Source of the DNA: GCA-001856825 sp049965815 | Lineage (GTDB): Archaea > Thermoplasmatota > Thermoplasmata > Thermoplasmatales > GCA-001856825 | Assembly (NCBI GenBank): GCA_049965815.1 | Contig: JBMFVV010000003.1 | Coordinates: 31,741-95,740 of the forward strand | Reading direction: 5' to 3' | Length of the DNA stretch: 64,000 bases | Shown: positions 1-7,166 of the stretch, in pieces | Numbering within the stretch: position 1 is the stretch's first letter | Layout of the letters: each line of letters opens with the position of its first letter | Notes under the pieces: generated by a model | What the model was told of the DNA's origin: nothing | The model's input: only the letters and a program-made list of their open reading frames with translations | Database searches by the model: none | Program-made: the position numbers and the translations under genes

Positions 1-125
1 CCGTTATGACTGAGGTCGAAGTTATCGTATCCTGTTGCCTGATTCCCTGGTGCGGCGCTTGCAAAAGCCATGCTAGAAGCCAACATAAGGGCAGCGAGCA
101 GAATAGCAATGGCCAGGTATTTCAT
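1..125 (-). CDS. Secreted protein, N-terminal part only (runs off the window)
   Basis: The reading frame starts with ATG at 125 and is open to the window edge, so only about 41 residues are visible. They form a clear Sec-type signal peptide: MKYLAIA, a hydrophobic stretch rich in Leu, Ala and Met, then an AFASA-type cleavage region followed by a polar Asn/Gly/Asp stretch. The mature protein lies outside the window, so its function cannot be named. A TATA-like box about 25 bases upstream suggests a leaderless transcript. Confidence 0.6.
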   Translation of the reverse strand, partial: MKYLAIAILLAALMLASSMAFASAAPGNQATGYDNFDLSHN

Positions 126-143
126 GTAATTTGGAATATACAT

Positions 144-155
144 CCATATTAAAGG
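144..155 (-). promoter_or_regulatory. TATA box of the secreted protein gene
   Basis: On the minus strand this reads CCTTTAATATGG, centred about 25 bases before the ATG at 125. That is the spacing expected for an archaeal TATA box driving a leaderless mRNA. The plus-strand gene at 229 uses the same 100-base gap in the opposite direction. Confidence 0.4.
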
Positions 156-228
156 TGTTTGATACAAAATTCGAATTCGTTTAAGAAGAGTTATTATTCA
201 TTGCACCGATAAAGGTGAAGGTGATATT

Positions 229-1092
229 GTGCCTGGAAGTATAAAAGTTAATCAGCCTCCTCCGAAAGCTCCAGTAGACTTTAAGTTAAGCCCTGAAGAC
301 GAGAGTATCAAGAACATCAGCAATGTTGTCGTCGTAATGAGCGGGAAGGGAGGAGTTGGCAAGTCCACCGTTTCTGCAAACCTGGCAGTTGAACTTTCTG
401 AGAGAGGGTTCCAGGTAGGTCTTGTTGATGCGGATATGCATGGCCCTGACATACCTCAAATGCTTGGATTGATTGATGATAGGCCCGTGATGAATGAAGA
501 TAAGAAGATAGTCCCTGTAAGATATAGCAATAACCTCAAAGTGATTTCAATAGAATATTTCCTTCCATCAAGGGACACCCCCGTCATCTGGAGGGGTTCG
601 CTCAAGCATAAAATGATCGAACAGTTCATAAAAGAGATAGCCTGGGGAACACTGGATTTCCTGATATTCGACCTTCCCCCTGGAACAGGGGACGAGCCGC
701 TTTCCATCGTTCAAATAATTCCGAAGATAACTGGAGTCGTTATAGTTGGTACGCCTCAGGAAGTCGCAATGCTGGATGTGAAGAAAGCGATAAACTTTGC
801 AAAACAACTTAATACGCCTATTATTGGACTGATAGAAAACATGAGTGGCTTCGTCTGCCCATACTGTGGGAAGACTACATACATATTCAAGAGCGGAACG
901 GGGGAGAAGATATCGAAGGAATTCGGAATAAATTTCCTGGGATCAATACCCATGGAATCAACTGTAGTTGAGGATGGGGACGACGGGACTCCAATGGTGA
1001 TTTCCCATCCGGAGAGCAACAGCTCAAAGAGTTTCAGAAATATAGTTGATGCCATACTGGCATACCCAGGAGTCATTAAAAGGCAGAGTTAG
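229..1092 (+). CDS. Mrp/NBP35-type P-loop ATPase, Fe-S cluster carrier
   Basis: This is a 287-residue Mrp/ApbC/NBP35 family protein, expected to bind an Fe-S cluster transiently and hand it to apoproteins in the cytoplasm. A deviant Walker A GKGGVGKST lies near residue 40, followed by the VDADMHGPDIP segment, the FDLPPGTGD switch and a C-terminal CPYCGK pair of cysteines near residue 210, the usual cluster ligands at the dimer interface. The start is GTG at 229, preceded by a purine-rich AAGGTGAAGGTGAT. Length and motif order are normal for the family. The next gene follows after 32 bases but has no evident functional link. Confidence 0.92.
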   Translation: MPGSIKVNQPPPKAPVDFKLSPEDESIKNISNVVVVMSGKGGVGKSTVSANLAVELSERGFQVGLVDADMHGPDIPQMLGLIDDRPVMNEDKKIVPVRYSNNLKVISIEYFLPSRDTPVIWRGSLKHKMIEQFIKEIAWGTLDFLIFDLPPGTGDEPLSIVQIIPKITGVVIVGTPQEVAMLDVKKAINFAKQLNTPIIGLIENMSGFVCPYCGKTTYIFKSGTGEKISKEFGINFLGSIPMESTVVEDGDDGTPMVISHPESNSSKSFRNIVDAILAYPGVIKRQS

Positions 1093-1124
1093 TACTACGT
1101 GGAGAAGGAATACAAAAGCTGAGT

Positions 1125-2042
1125 ATGCGAATAAGAACTGAAGAACTTTCAAAAACATACGATAGAAAGCATAGAGCACTGGAGAATCTGTCAATAGACA
1201 TAAACATGAATGGCATATTCTCGGTGATAGGCAGGAATGGCGCCGGGAAGACAACGTTTGTAAGAATAATGTCAACAGAACTATTACCGACTTCAGGTAA
1301 AGGTTACATCAACGAAATGGATGTTGTAGAACAGGAGGATGCTGTCAGGCAGGAAATTGCAGTTGTCCCCCAGGAAGCCAGACCTCTACCCTGGTTAACT
1401 CCTCTCCAGACTGTGAGCTCTTACCTTATGTGGAGAGGATACTCTTACAGGGAGGCAAAGGAGAAGGGAAAGGAAGCCCTGAGAGAGCTTGGCTTAGAGG
1501 ATAAAGAACACGAAAAGAGCAGGAAACTTTCCGGGGGCCAGAAACGTAAATTGATGGCCGCTACCGTAATATCGAGCGAAGCACACATAGTCTTCCTGGA
1601 TGAGCCTACGACAGGATTAGATTACCTTTCAAGAAAGGAGTTATGGCAGCTTCTTTCAAAGATGAAGAAAGACCGTCTCATGATTCTTACAACGCACTAC
1701 CTTGAGGAGGCAGAAATACTCGGAGACCAGATAATGATACTTGATCACGGAAAACTGGTGGACTTAGGGACTATAGACAGCCTGAGAAACAAAGTCAAGC
1801 TACCATATGTGCTAAAAGTCCATGCGGAGAATTTCAAAATCGAGGACGATGAAGTTCAGGTTCATCCAGTATCAGAGAAGGAAACATTCGTCTATGGGTC
1901 TGCTTCCAAGATATACGGATTGATACCTTATTTAGTCACCAACAAGATGAAATTTACAGTTGAGGAGGCCTCTCTTACCAACATATTTGAGCAGTATCTT
2001 GGAAACGAGGAGGATGAGGAAAACGAAAAGGAAGATTGGTAG
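1125..2042 (+). CDS. ABC transporter ATP-binding protein (ABC-2 exporter type)
   Basis: This 305-residue ATPase has Walker A GRNGAGKTT near residue 38, the signature LSGGQKRK, Walker B IVFLDEPTTGLD and the switch histidine in LTTHYLEEAE, so the nucleotide-binding domain is complete. The C-terminal 80 residues form the extra domain usual in DrrA/CcmA-like exporters. Its 3' end overlaps or abuts the permease gene, so the two are probably one transporter. A PadR regulator follows, a common partner of such exporters. The substrate is unknown. Confidence 0.9.
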   Translation: MRIRTEELSKTYDRKHRALENLSIDINMNGIFSVIGRNGAGKTTFVRIMSTELLPTSGKGYINEMDVVEQEDAVRQEIAVVPQEARPLPWLTPLQTVSSYLMWRGYSYREAKEKGKEALRELGLEDKEHEKSRKLSGGQKRKLMAATVISSEAHIVFLDEPTTGLDYLSRKELWQLLSKMKKDRLMILTTHYLEEAEILGDQIMILDHGKLVDLGTIDSLRNKVKLPYVLKVHAENFKIEDDEVQVHPVSEKETFVYGSASKIYGLIPYLVTNKMKFTVEEASLTNIFEQYLGNEEDEENEKEDW

Positions 2043-2049
2043 CCAGATA

Positions 2050-2766
2050 ATGGCTTCAATCCTTGTCAATTCCATATATGCAATGATAAATTACCCTGTG
2101 GTGCTCATCAATACCCTCCTTGCACCGCTTGCCATTCTTGCTGTCGTGACATTTGCCAGCAAGGGTACGTTACTCCCTGTGGCTGCCGTAGGTGCGCTCA
2201 TTATGAACATGGTGTCCAGCGGGACATCGCTGCAGCAAGATCTTTCTCATCTGAAGAACGACATGAGGCTGCAAGACATGATTGTCAGCTCTCCGACAAC
2301 TTCCTTCATATATATCATAGGCATGGCAATTTCCGAGATTGTCTATTCAATACCCACTCTGGCATTCCTTATAATATTGAATATTATTTTCGTTAAGATC
2401 ACCTTTCTGGGAGCGTTCATCCTTTTCCTCGACATGGCAACTATTTTCACATTCTCCATATCGCTTGGGTTCTTCCTCTCTACTTTTACATCAGACATAA
2501 TTCAGTCGTGGGGATTCTCTGGTATTCTCTCTCCGTTGCTGACAACTATCCCTCCAGTATATTACCCGATTAGTTACATTCCATATCCTTACAGATATCT
2601 TGCCTATCTGTCACCAACCACCTATGCCTCAGAGATAGCACAGAGCCAGACAGGTTACTACGTACTGAGCACATCAGGATTTGCATTAGCCTGGATAGTA
2701 CTCATAGCAATCACAGCAGTCCTCACGTATCTGGCTCTAAAGAGGTCAAGATGGCGAGAGATATAG
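2050..2766 (+). CDS. ABC-2 type transporter permease
   Basis: A polytopic membrane protein with about six hydrophobic segments beginning within 20 residues of the N terminus. It is the membrane half of the exporter whose ATPase ends at 2042. Three in-frame starts are possible: 1960 (deep inside the ATPase gene), 2014 (a GAGGAGG touches the ATG with no spacing) and 2050. I chose 2050 because MASILV then runs straight into the first membrane segment as in ABC-2 permeases, giving 238 residues. The start could be 2014 instead. Substrate unknown. Confidence 0.82.
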   Translation: MASILVNSIYAMINYPVVLINTLLAPLAILAVVTFASKGTLLPVAAVGALIMNMVSSGTSLQQDLSHLKNDMRLQDMIVSSPTTSFIYIIGMAISEIVYSIPTLAFLIILNIIFVKITFLGAFILFLDMATIFTFSISLGFFLSTFTSDIIQSWGFSGILSPLLTTIPPVYYPISYIPYPYRYLAYLSPTTYASEIAQSQTGYYVLSTSGFALAWIVLIAITAVLTYLALKRSRWREI

Positions 2767-2787
2767 ATTACACACATGACAGATTCA

Positions 2788-2798
2788 AGCTTATATAC
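2788..2798 (+). promoter_or_regulatory. TATA box of the PadR-family gene
   Basis: AGCTTATATAC is centred about 31 bases before the ATG at 2825, giving a predicted 5' leader of only a few bases. It means the regulator can be transcribed separately from the ABC genes upstream. Confidence 0.5.
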
Positions 2799-2824
2799 AC
2801 CAGATAATTGAGTTATCAATACAG

Positions 2825-3202
2825 ATGAAAGAAGAGAAAAGAGGCAGGACGTTCAAGGGGATTATTTCCCTGGTGATATTGCGTAATCTATGGAACGAGC
2901 CCAACTACGGTTACGTTCTCGAGAAGGAAGTCAACAGATGCCTCGGCCAAAAGCTCTCCAACGGTGAAATATATTCCATTTTGAGGAACCTGGAAATCAG
3001 AGGACTTATCTACAAGAGAGCCAATCAGGAAAAGGATAGCAAACGAAAGTACTACGAGATTAGCAACGATGGAAGAAGATACCTGATAAACCAGTCCAGG
3101 ACGCTGGAGTTTGCAATGGATTCAATAGGAGAAATAATAAGGTTTGTACACTCTGTCTCTGACAAGGAAAAGGAAACACCTATCACAAATCAACCACTCT
3201 AA
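2825..3202 (+). CDS. PadR-family winged-helix transcription regulator
   Basis: The 125-residue protein has the PadR layout: ISLVILRNLWNEPNYGYVLEKEV (helices 1 and 2), a recognition region LSNGEIYSILRNLEIRGLIYKR, and a wing with KRKYYEISNDGRRYL. The C-terminal helix would be the dimerisation element. It lies 58 bases after the ABC permease on the same strand and has its own TATA box, so it most likely controls that exporter and perhaps itself. The ligand is not evident. Confidence 0.85.
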   Translation: MKEEKRGRTFKGIISLVILRNLWNEPNYGYVLEKEVNRCLGQKLSNGEIYSILRNLEIRGLIYKRANQEKDSKRKYYEISNDGRRYLINQSRTLEFAMDSIGEIIRFVHSVSDKEKETPITNQPL

Positions 3203-3237
3203 CCTAACGCTATAGTGCGTCCACAAAAGTCGAAACA

Positions 3238-3248
3238 CTTTTTATAAA
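3238..3248 (+). promoter_or_regulatory. TATA box of the SelB-like gene
   Basis: CTTTTTATAAA lies about 23 bases before the GTG at 3267 and predicts a leaderless or near-leaderless transcript. It supports GTG 3267 as the start. Confidence 0.45.
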
Positions 3249-3266
3249 AGCAGTCAATCATTGTAG

Positions 3267-4181
3267 GTGAACCAGACAATTCTGTTCTTCGGAGATGAAG
3301 GAATACTAAAGGACCTGGCAAAAAAGGGATCTGAGACAGATATCAGGTATTACAACACAAAGATTTCAGGGGATGAAATTTCATTTCTCTACCCGTTCAA
3401 ATTTCCCGAAAGAATCCAAACTTTACTCAATGCTGCGTCTGTCGCAAACAAGGCAATATTAACCGTTGGAGAACTGGATAAGAGTATCGGAGAGTTCCTC
3501 CTGACACTGGATTACCACAGGATAACCACGCTAGGCATTATCGCAGACCCTACTGTAGTTGCACAGATCCAGAAAATCACAAGTGGTATGGGAATATCTG
3601 TCCATCCGCTCACTCCAAAGTTTGAAGACTTGGAAAAGTTTGCACAACTCCCAGTTGGCCCTTCCAAGGAGGAAAATATGGTTGTGCTGGACCAGAGCTT
3701 CCAGGTAAAGGGAGTCGGAACTGTAAGCCTAGGTTTTGTCCTTGGAGGACAGATAAGGAAGCATATGGTGATGAAGGCATACCCATCAGGAAAGAGCGTT
3801 GATATAAAGAGCATCCAGATAATGGACGTGGATATGGAGACTGCAAACCCATTTTCAAGGGTAGGATTGGCATACAGAAACTCAGAAGTTGATGATGTCC
3901 CAAAAGGGACAATTCTCTATTCACGAGAAGGGATTGAATTCACTGAGAGCGTCCAGCTTAATGTAAGAACCAACCCAACTGTAAAGGTCGTACCATCTGT
4001 TGGGGAAAAGATACAACTCAATTTCCTGTTCAATAACATTAATGCAGAGATATCAGACATTTCAGAAGGAAAATATTTGATAGACGTCGACAAGAAAGTA
4101 CCCATTATTGATGAAATATTCTCTATAACATCCCTAAATTCAAGCCCGAGAGTGATAGGAGCTGGGAAACCTGGAAATTGA
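3267..4181 (+). CDS. SelB/EF-Tu-like protein without GTPase motifs
   Basis: This 304-residue protein aligns by eye with archaeal SelB-type elongation factors. Residues about 145-225 match domain II (VKGVGTVSLGFVLGGQI and KSIQIMDVDMETANPFSRVGLA) and the rest resembles domain III. The N-terminal 120 residues occupy the place of the G domain, but the P-loop GHVDHGKT, DxxG and NKxD motifs are missing, so it should not hydrolyse GTP in the usual way. EF-Tu-related proteins without GTPase motifs are known in archaea; their role is not settled. The start is GTG, supported by the TATA box. Its last bases overlap the Pcc1-like gene. Confidence 0.68.
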   Translation: MNQTILFFGDEGILKDLAKKGSETDIRYYNTKISGDEISFLYPFKFPERIQTLLNAASVANKAILTVGELDKSIGEFLLTLDYHRITTLGIIADPTVVAQIQKITSGMGISVHPLTPKFEDLEKFAQLPVGPSKEENMVVLDQSFQVKGVGTVSLGFVLGGQIRKHMVMKAYPSGKSVDIKSIQIMDVDMETANPFSRVGLAYRNSEVDDVPKGTILYSREGIEFTESVQLNVRTNPTVKVVPSVGEKIQLNFLFNNINAEISDISEGKYLIDVDKKVPIIDEIFSITSLNSSPRVIGAGKPGN

Positions 4182-4383
4182 GGCAAAATTAAAGATAACG
4201 GGCGGAGAATCTGACAACATAATTAGGGCCATAAAGGCAGACCACGGCAAGTACATAAGATGCAGAAAAATTAAGGATGGATACCTCTGTTCTGTCAAAG
4301 GCCAAGCGAACGATGTCAGAAAGACCATAAATGAATTCCTCGAGTCGATCATTTATTTAGAGAGAGTGTCTGAAAGCCTTTAA
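4171..4383 (+). CDS. KEOPS subunit Pcc1-like protein, apparent CTG start
   Basis: An open frame of 70 codons encodes LEIEAKLKI, VKGQANDVRKTINEFLESI and a short acidic tail. The beta-strand/helix pattern and length fit Pcc1, the dimerising subunit of the KEOPS complex that makes t6A in tRNA. The frame has no ATG, GTG or TTG after the upstream stop at 4156, only CTG at 4162 and 4171. A GGAG at 4158-4161 sits nine bases before CTG 4171, which I take as the start. It overlaps the SelB-like gene by 11 bases, and its TAA touches tRNA-Arg. Short and divergent, so the name is tentative. Confidence 0.6.
   Translation: MEIEAKLKITGGESDNIIRAIKADHGKYIRCRKIKDGYLCSVKGQANDVRKTINEFLESIIYLERVSESL
4351..4359 (+). 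promoter_or_regulatory. TATA box of tRNA-Arg inside the Pcc1-like gene
   Basis: ATTTATTTA is centred about 29 bases before the first base of the tRNA, the normal archaeal distance. It lies within the coding sequence of the Pcc1-like gene. Confidence 0.45.
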
Positions 4384-4458
4384 GCCCGAGTGGGGTAGTT
4401 TGGATTATCCTAGAGGCCTGCGGAGCCTCAGACCTGGGTTCGAATCCCAGCTCGGGCG
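4384..4458 (+). tRNA. tRNA-Arg (anticodon GCG)
   Basis: The acceptor strands GCCCGAG and CTCGGGC pair perfectly. The anticodon stem GAGGC/GCCTC encloses loop CTGCGGA, so the anticodon is GCG, reading the Arg codon CGC. The T arm CTGGG-TTCGAAT-CCCAG is perfect, and the discriminator base is G. CCA is not encoded and must be added by a CCA-adding enzyme such as the one at 52897-54207. No intron is seen. The tRNA starts on the base after the Pcc1-like stop codon. Confidence 0.93.
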
Positions 4459-4487
4459 CTTATATTTATATACACAGATATACTATT

Positions 4488-5456
4488 TTACTTATATCCA
4501 TTCGCTGATATAATTATAGCATCTCCCCTGAAAGTGTTTTCAAACTCCGCTTCAACAATTGTATGTCCTAAATCTGTTCCAGTTCTCCTTACGAGCATAG
4601 GTTCAATTTCCTTAAGACCATCACCTAACTTTTTCTTTATCACGATGTCTTTCCCTTTAACCACTTCACAGTTTACCTTCAAATAATTAAGATCAGAAGG
4701 AATGAAAATATTGATTGGTTTGTCCTCGTAGCTTAAACTATAATTAAGAAAGATATTGGCTTCTTCTGATTTGCGTAAAGCCCTACTTAGTGTTATTGAG
4801 ATACCCGTCTGGTCTATATATGAATAAGTTATACAATCTTTATTCACAGTGATTTTCTTCGTTTCATCAAACGCAATCAGATCTATTTGATCTGGGGAAT
4901 CGATAACTCCAATAGGTAAGGAAACTGGAAAACTATTTATCAACTTAAGCCCAAGATTCTTGATATGAACGAATTGGGTCACTAATACACGATTTCCTGT
5001 AAAATCAAACCCAATTGACATATTAGTTGTTGTTTCGCCTTCTAAATATTTGGTCTTAGTCTTCTTACTATATAATACACTATTTCCATCTTCTCTCTTA
5101 CTTATAAGATCAAGTCTTAGCATTTTGTTAATATTCCTATAAACTGTAGCTGTACTTACTGGCCGTCCATAAGACTTATCAAGCGATGATTTAATTTCTG
5201 TAAAAGTTAACTCCCTCCCGTCAGCCTTGACATCTAATACATTTTCAAGTGAATCGAAGATAGAAACCTTAGGTTCAATAACTCCTGCATCTTGCGTTGC
5301 AAGACCTTCCTTTAGTCTGAAGTAATGTGTTACCCCATTGGAGTGAACAAACTTATAATATCTATAGGTCCTTCCTTTTGCTTTAGAAGTATAGTTGATT
5401 TTTCTTGCTTGCTTCCCACAAACTTTGCAAATTTCCTTGGTTACTTTCCTTCCCAT
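4488..5456 (-). CDS. Orphan winged-helix protein with N-terminal CxxC (family A, copy 1)
   Basis: The 322-residue protein starts with a zinc-ribbon-like ICKVCGKQAR and an aromatic stretch YRYYKFVHSNGVTHYF, followed by a winged-helix region around residues 65-130 (RPVSTATVYRNINKMLRLDL). The C-terminal 190 residues are a beta-rich domain with SFPVSLPIGVIDSPDQIDL. The same layout recurs in the neighbour at 5516-6475 and in the broken copy at 18070-18674. I do not recognise a named family. The domains suggest a DNA-binding regulator with a sensor or protein-binding C-terminal domain. Base use is A+T-rich compared with the housekeeping genes. Confidence 0.72.
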   Translation of the reverse strand: MGRKVTKEICKVCGKQARKINYTSKAKGRTYRYYKFVHSNGVTHYFRLKEGLATQDAGVIEPKVSIFDSLENVLDVKADGRELTFTEIKSSLDKSYGRPVSTATVYRNINKMLRLDLISKREDGNSVLYSKKTKTKYLEGETTTNMSIGFDFTGNRVLVTQFVHIKNLGLKLINSFPVSLPIGVIDSPDQIDLIAFDETKKITVNKDCITYSYIDQTGISITLSRALRKSEEANIFLNYSLSYEDKPINIFIPSDLNYLKVNCEVVKGKDIVIKKKLGDGLKEIEPMLVRRTGTDLGHTIVEAEFENTFRGDAIIISANGYK

Positions 5457-5475
5457 TAAAATCGCAATTAAATCT

Positions 5476-5488
5476 CTTGATATTCAAG
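5476..5488. promoter_or_regulatory. Inverted repeat in front of family A copy 1
   Basis: CTTGA-TAT-TCAAG is a perfect 5-base inverted repeat. It lies between a TATA-like element (GCATTTATTG, 5494-5503) and the start at 5456 of the minus-strand gene, where an autoregulator could bind. The evidence is position and symmetry only. Confidence 0.25.
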
Positions 5489-5515
5489 TTTCCGCATTTA
5501 TTGTTTAAAGTGTTC

Positions 5516-6475
5516 TTAGTTCTGTTTCCATTTCAATTGAAGGACTGAAAATGGTTCCACGTCTTTTAAACTTAGCCTACTAACTGACTTCCATTTTTCC
5601 GAGAAATTTTCTCTAACCATTTGAGATAGATCTAGTGTTTCATTTCTAGAAGCGCTAGTTAGAGAGGCACTAAGTTTTGTCGGACTATTACCGGCAATTG
5701 AAAATTCAAAATTGTCCATTCTAGTTGCCGACGAATATACAAATAACTGTTTTGGTTCTGGCCAATGATATTCTATACTGATATCCCTGGCTTCATTCGG
5801 TAGCAACGGAGATGGTAACCTTAACAATACCCTTTTGTCATTTGCTGAATCCTCTATCGTCATCAATCTTATGTCCTTGGAATTAGAAGGATCTTTGGCC
5901 CTCATTGATAAATCTTCAAAAGTTGCATCTACATCACCTACTGCTCTAAATGGAACATAAAACAATGGCCAAGAGTGGTCATTTCTTATTCTATAATAGA
6001 ATAGATGCCTGCTAAACATATTGTCATCATTTTCATCCTCAAGGGCGACCGTTATGCTCTCTATTATGTAGCTTAGTCTCTCCTTGGATACGGTGTTAAC
6101 ATAGAATAGATCTCTCCCTTTCTTTTGTCTTTCTATGATTCCAACCTGTGCAAGTCTATTTAGGCTAACCTTTATTGAACTGAATCCAACTTTGGGATTG
6201 TCTTTAATGATTATATTCCTAATATCACTTATTCTGAAGGACCCTAATTTAAAATCCTGGGAGTTTATAGTTTCTATTAGTATCTTTTCCAGTTGCCCTT
6301 TTCGGAATTCTTTGGAATTTCTATCATTTTGGTTCGAATAATGAATATACCCTTGATGATGATAAAGAAAATAGTTATAGCGTTTTCCATATCTATTTAA
6401 AACCCATTTGCTAGAAACTCTAGCTTTCTCTCCGCAGACAGGACAAACGCCCTCCCTTTGAGCAATAACCATCAC
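5516..6475 (-). CDS. Orphan winged-helix protein with N-terminal CxxC (family A, copy 2)
   Basis: The 319-residue protein has the same order of parts as the 4488-5456 gene: GVCPVCGEKAR at residue 10, an aromatic YGKRYNYFLYHHQGYIHYS, a winged-helix region around residues 60-125 (GFSSIKVSLNRLAQVGIIERQ), then a beta-rich C-terminal domain with LFYVPFRAVGDVD. Identity to copy 1 is low, so the duplication is old. Starts GTG 6475 and ATG 6472 are adjacent. A TATA-like TTTTTATACTATA lies about 20-25 bases upstream. The two copies are 59 bases apart on one strand. Function unknown; a DNA-binding role is inferred. Confidence 0.7.
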   Translation of the reverse strand: MMVIAQREGVCPVCGEKARVSSKWVLNRYGKRYNYFLYHHQGYIHYSNQNDRNSKEFRKGQLEKILIETINSQDFKLGSFRISDIRNIIIKDNPKVGFSSIKVSLNRLAQVGIIERQKKGRDLFYVNTVSKERLSYIIESITVALEDENDDNMFSRHLFYYRIRNDHSWPLFYVPFRAVGDVDATFEDLSMRAKDPSNSKDIRLMTIEDSANDKRVLLRLPSPLLPNEARDISIEYHWPEPKQLFVYSSATRMDNFEFSIAGNSPTKLSASLTSASRNETLDLSQMVRENFSEKWKSVSRLSLKDVEPFSVLQLKWKQN

Positions 6476-6498
6476 CCAACAATAATATATAGTATAAA

Positions 6499-6509
6499 AA
6501 AGTTAGAAA
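6499..6509 (+). repeat. Half-site copy of the 6678 palindrome arm
   Basis: AAAGTTAGAAA, identical to the left arm of the palindrome at 6678-6702, sits just upstream of the TATA-like element of the minus-strand gene starting at 6475. It could be a regulator half-site; chance cannot be excluded in A+T-rich DNA. Confidence 0.3.
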
Positions 6510-6533
6510 ATATTCTCAGCGATCGAGAATTCT

Positions 6534-6629
6534 TCATCCATTGCCCATAAAGGCTCCACCCAGTGACTTCACGATTGCGAAGAACGTGAAAGCACTTAGC
6601 GAAAGCACCATTGCGATTATTTCAAACAT
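6534..6629 (-). CDS. Possible small membrane protein, 31 residues
   Basis: The frame starting with ATG at 6629 encodes MFEIIAMVLSLSAFTFFAIV followed by a short Gly-rich tail, one membrane span. A run of GGGGG lies seven to eleven bases before the ATG, which could serve as a ribosome binding site. A longer version starting at 6800 would cross the palindrome at 6678-6702 and is less likely. There are no recognisable relatives; the call rests on hydrophobicity and the G-run. Confidence 0.3.
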   Translation of the reverse strand: MFEIIAMVLSLSAFTFFAIVKSLGGAFMGNG

Positions 6630-6677
6630 TCTAATCCCCCGAACTTCTATAATTAACTGGTATTTCGATACTACTGT

Positions 6678-6702
6678 AAAGTTAGAAAGTTTTTCTAACT
6701 TT
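6678..6702. repeat. Perfect 11-base palindrome with 3-base centre
   Basis: AAAGTTAGAAA-GTT-TTTCTAACTTT is a perfect inverted repeat between the small minus-strand ORF and the plus-strand gene at 6749. A third copy of the arm lies at 6499-6509, before family A copy 2. It could be a dimeric operator or an RNA hairpin. Confidence 0.55.
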
Positions 6703-6748
6703 ATCATACTATTGAATATACCTCCTTGATTATTAGGTTGAAAGAAAA

Positions 6749-7165
6749 ATGAAAACTGAATATGTAAGTCCTGTGTGGGTGATGCGAAGTAACCTGCCAC
6801 AGTACTTCTTAGAATCGGTAAACAAGAAGAATAGATTGGAAGCTGGAGAAACTGGGCTATGGCAGAGAATAGGATTCATACTGAGGAACAAATCCCCCTC
6901 CTCAGATAGGAAGACCATTTCCTACAATAGCCTGTATTCTCCGAACAAGTCTGATCTACATAATTTCCAGAATATAAAAGGGACAGTTCGTGAGAGTGGT
7001 TTCAGTTTTCTCAGTTTAGCCGATAATTTAATATTAAAATCTAAACCGATATTCATGATGCTCTATAGTGCATTGTCAGTAGTGAATTCCATTTCTATGA
7101 ATGATATAAATTACAACCGTTTTTTTGAGCTGCCCGCTATTAAATGCGAAGGAGGTGACGATTAG
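6749..7165 (+). CDS. Hypothetical protein, 138 residues
   Basis: An open frame from ATG 6749 to TAG 7165 with no family I recognise and no clear membrane segment. A TATA-like GAATATACC lies about 30 bases upstream. Its stop codon falls inside the leader of the next gene, whose ribosome binding site GGAGGTGA (7151-7158) lies within this frame, so the two genes are probably translated from one mRNA. Composition is A+T-rich like the neighbouring family A genes. It may be a lineage-specific accessory gene or a spurious frame. Confidence 0.4.
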   Translation: MKTEYVSPVWVMRSNLPQYFLESVNKKNRLEAGETGLWQRIGFILRNKSPSSDRKTISYNSLYSPNKSDLHNFQNIKGTVRESGFSFLSLADNLILKSKPIFMMLYSALSVVNSISMNDINYNRFFELPAIKCEGGDD

Positions 7166-7166
7166 A

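Noticed and set aside
456..707. Antisense open frames inside the Mrp-type ATPase gene
   Set aside because: Open frames opposite a well-supported gene, with no ribosome binding site and no family features.
4141..4150. CAAGCCCGAG, resembling the first bases of tRNA-Arg, as a direct repeat or attachment site
   Set aside because: The match covers only about nine bases and then diverges. It also lies upstream, inside the SelB-like gene, which is the wrong place for a duplicated tRNA end.
6630..6800. 88-residue version of the small minus-strand ORF starting at 6800
   Set aside because: The extension crosses the palindrome at 6678-6702, has unlikely composition and lacks a ribosome binding site. 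Only the 31-residue form has a G-rich site before its ATG.
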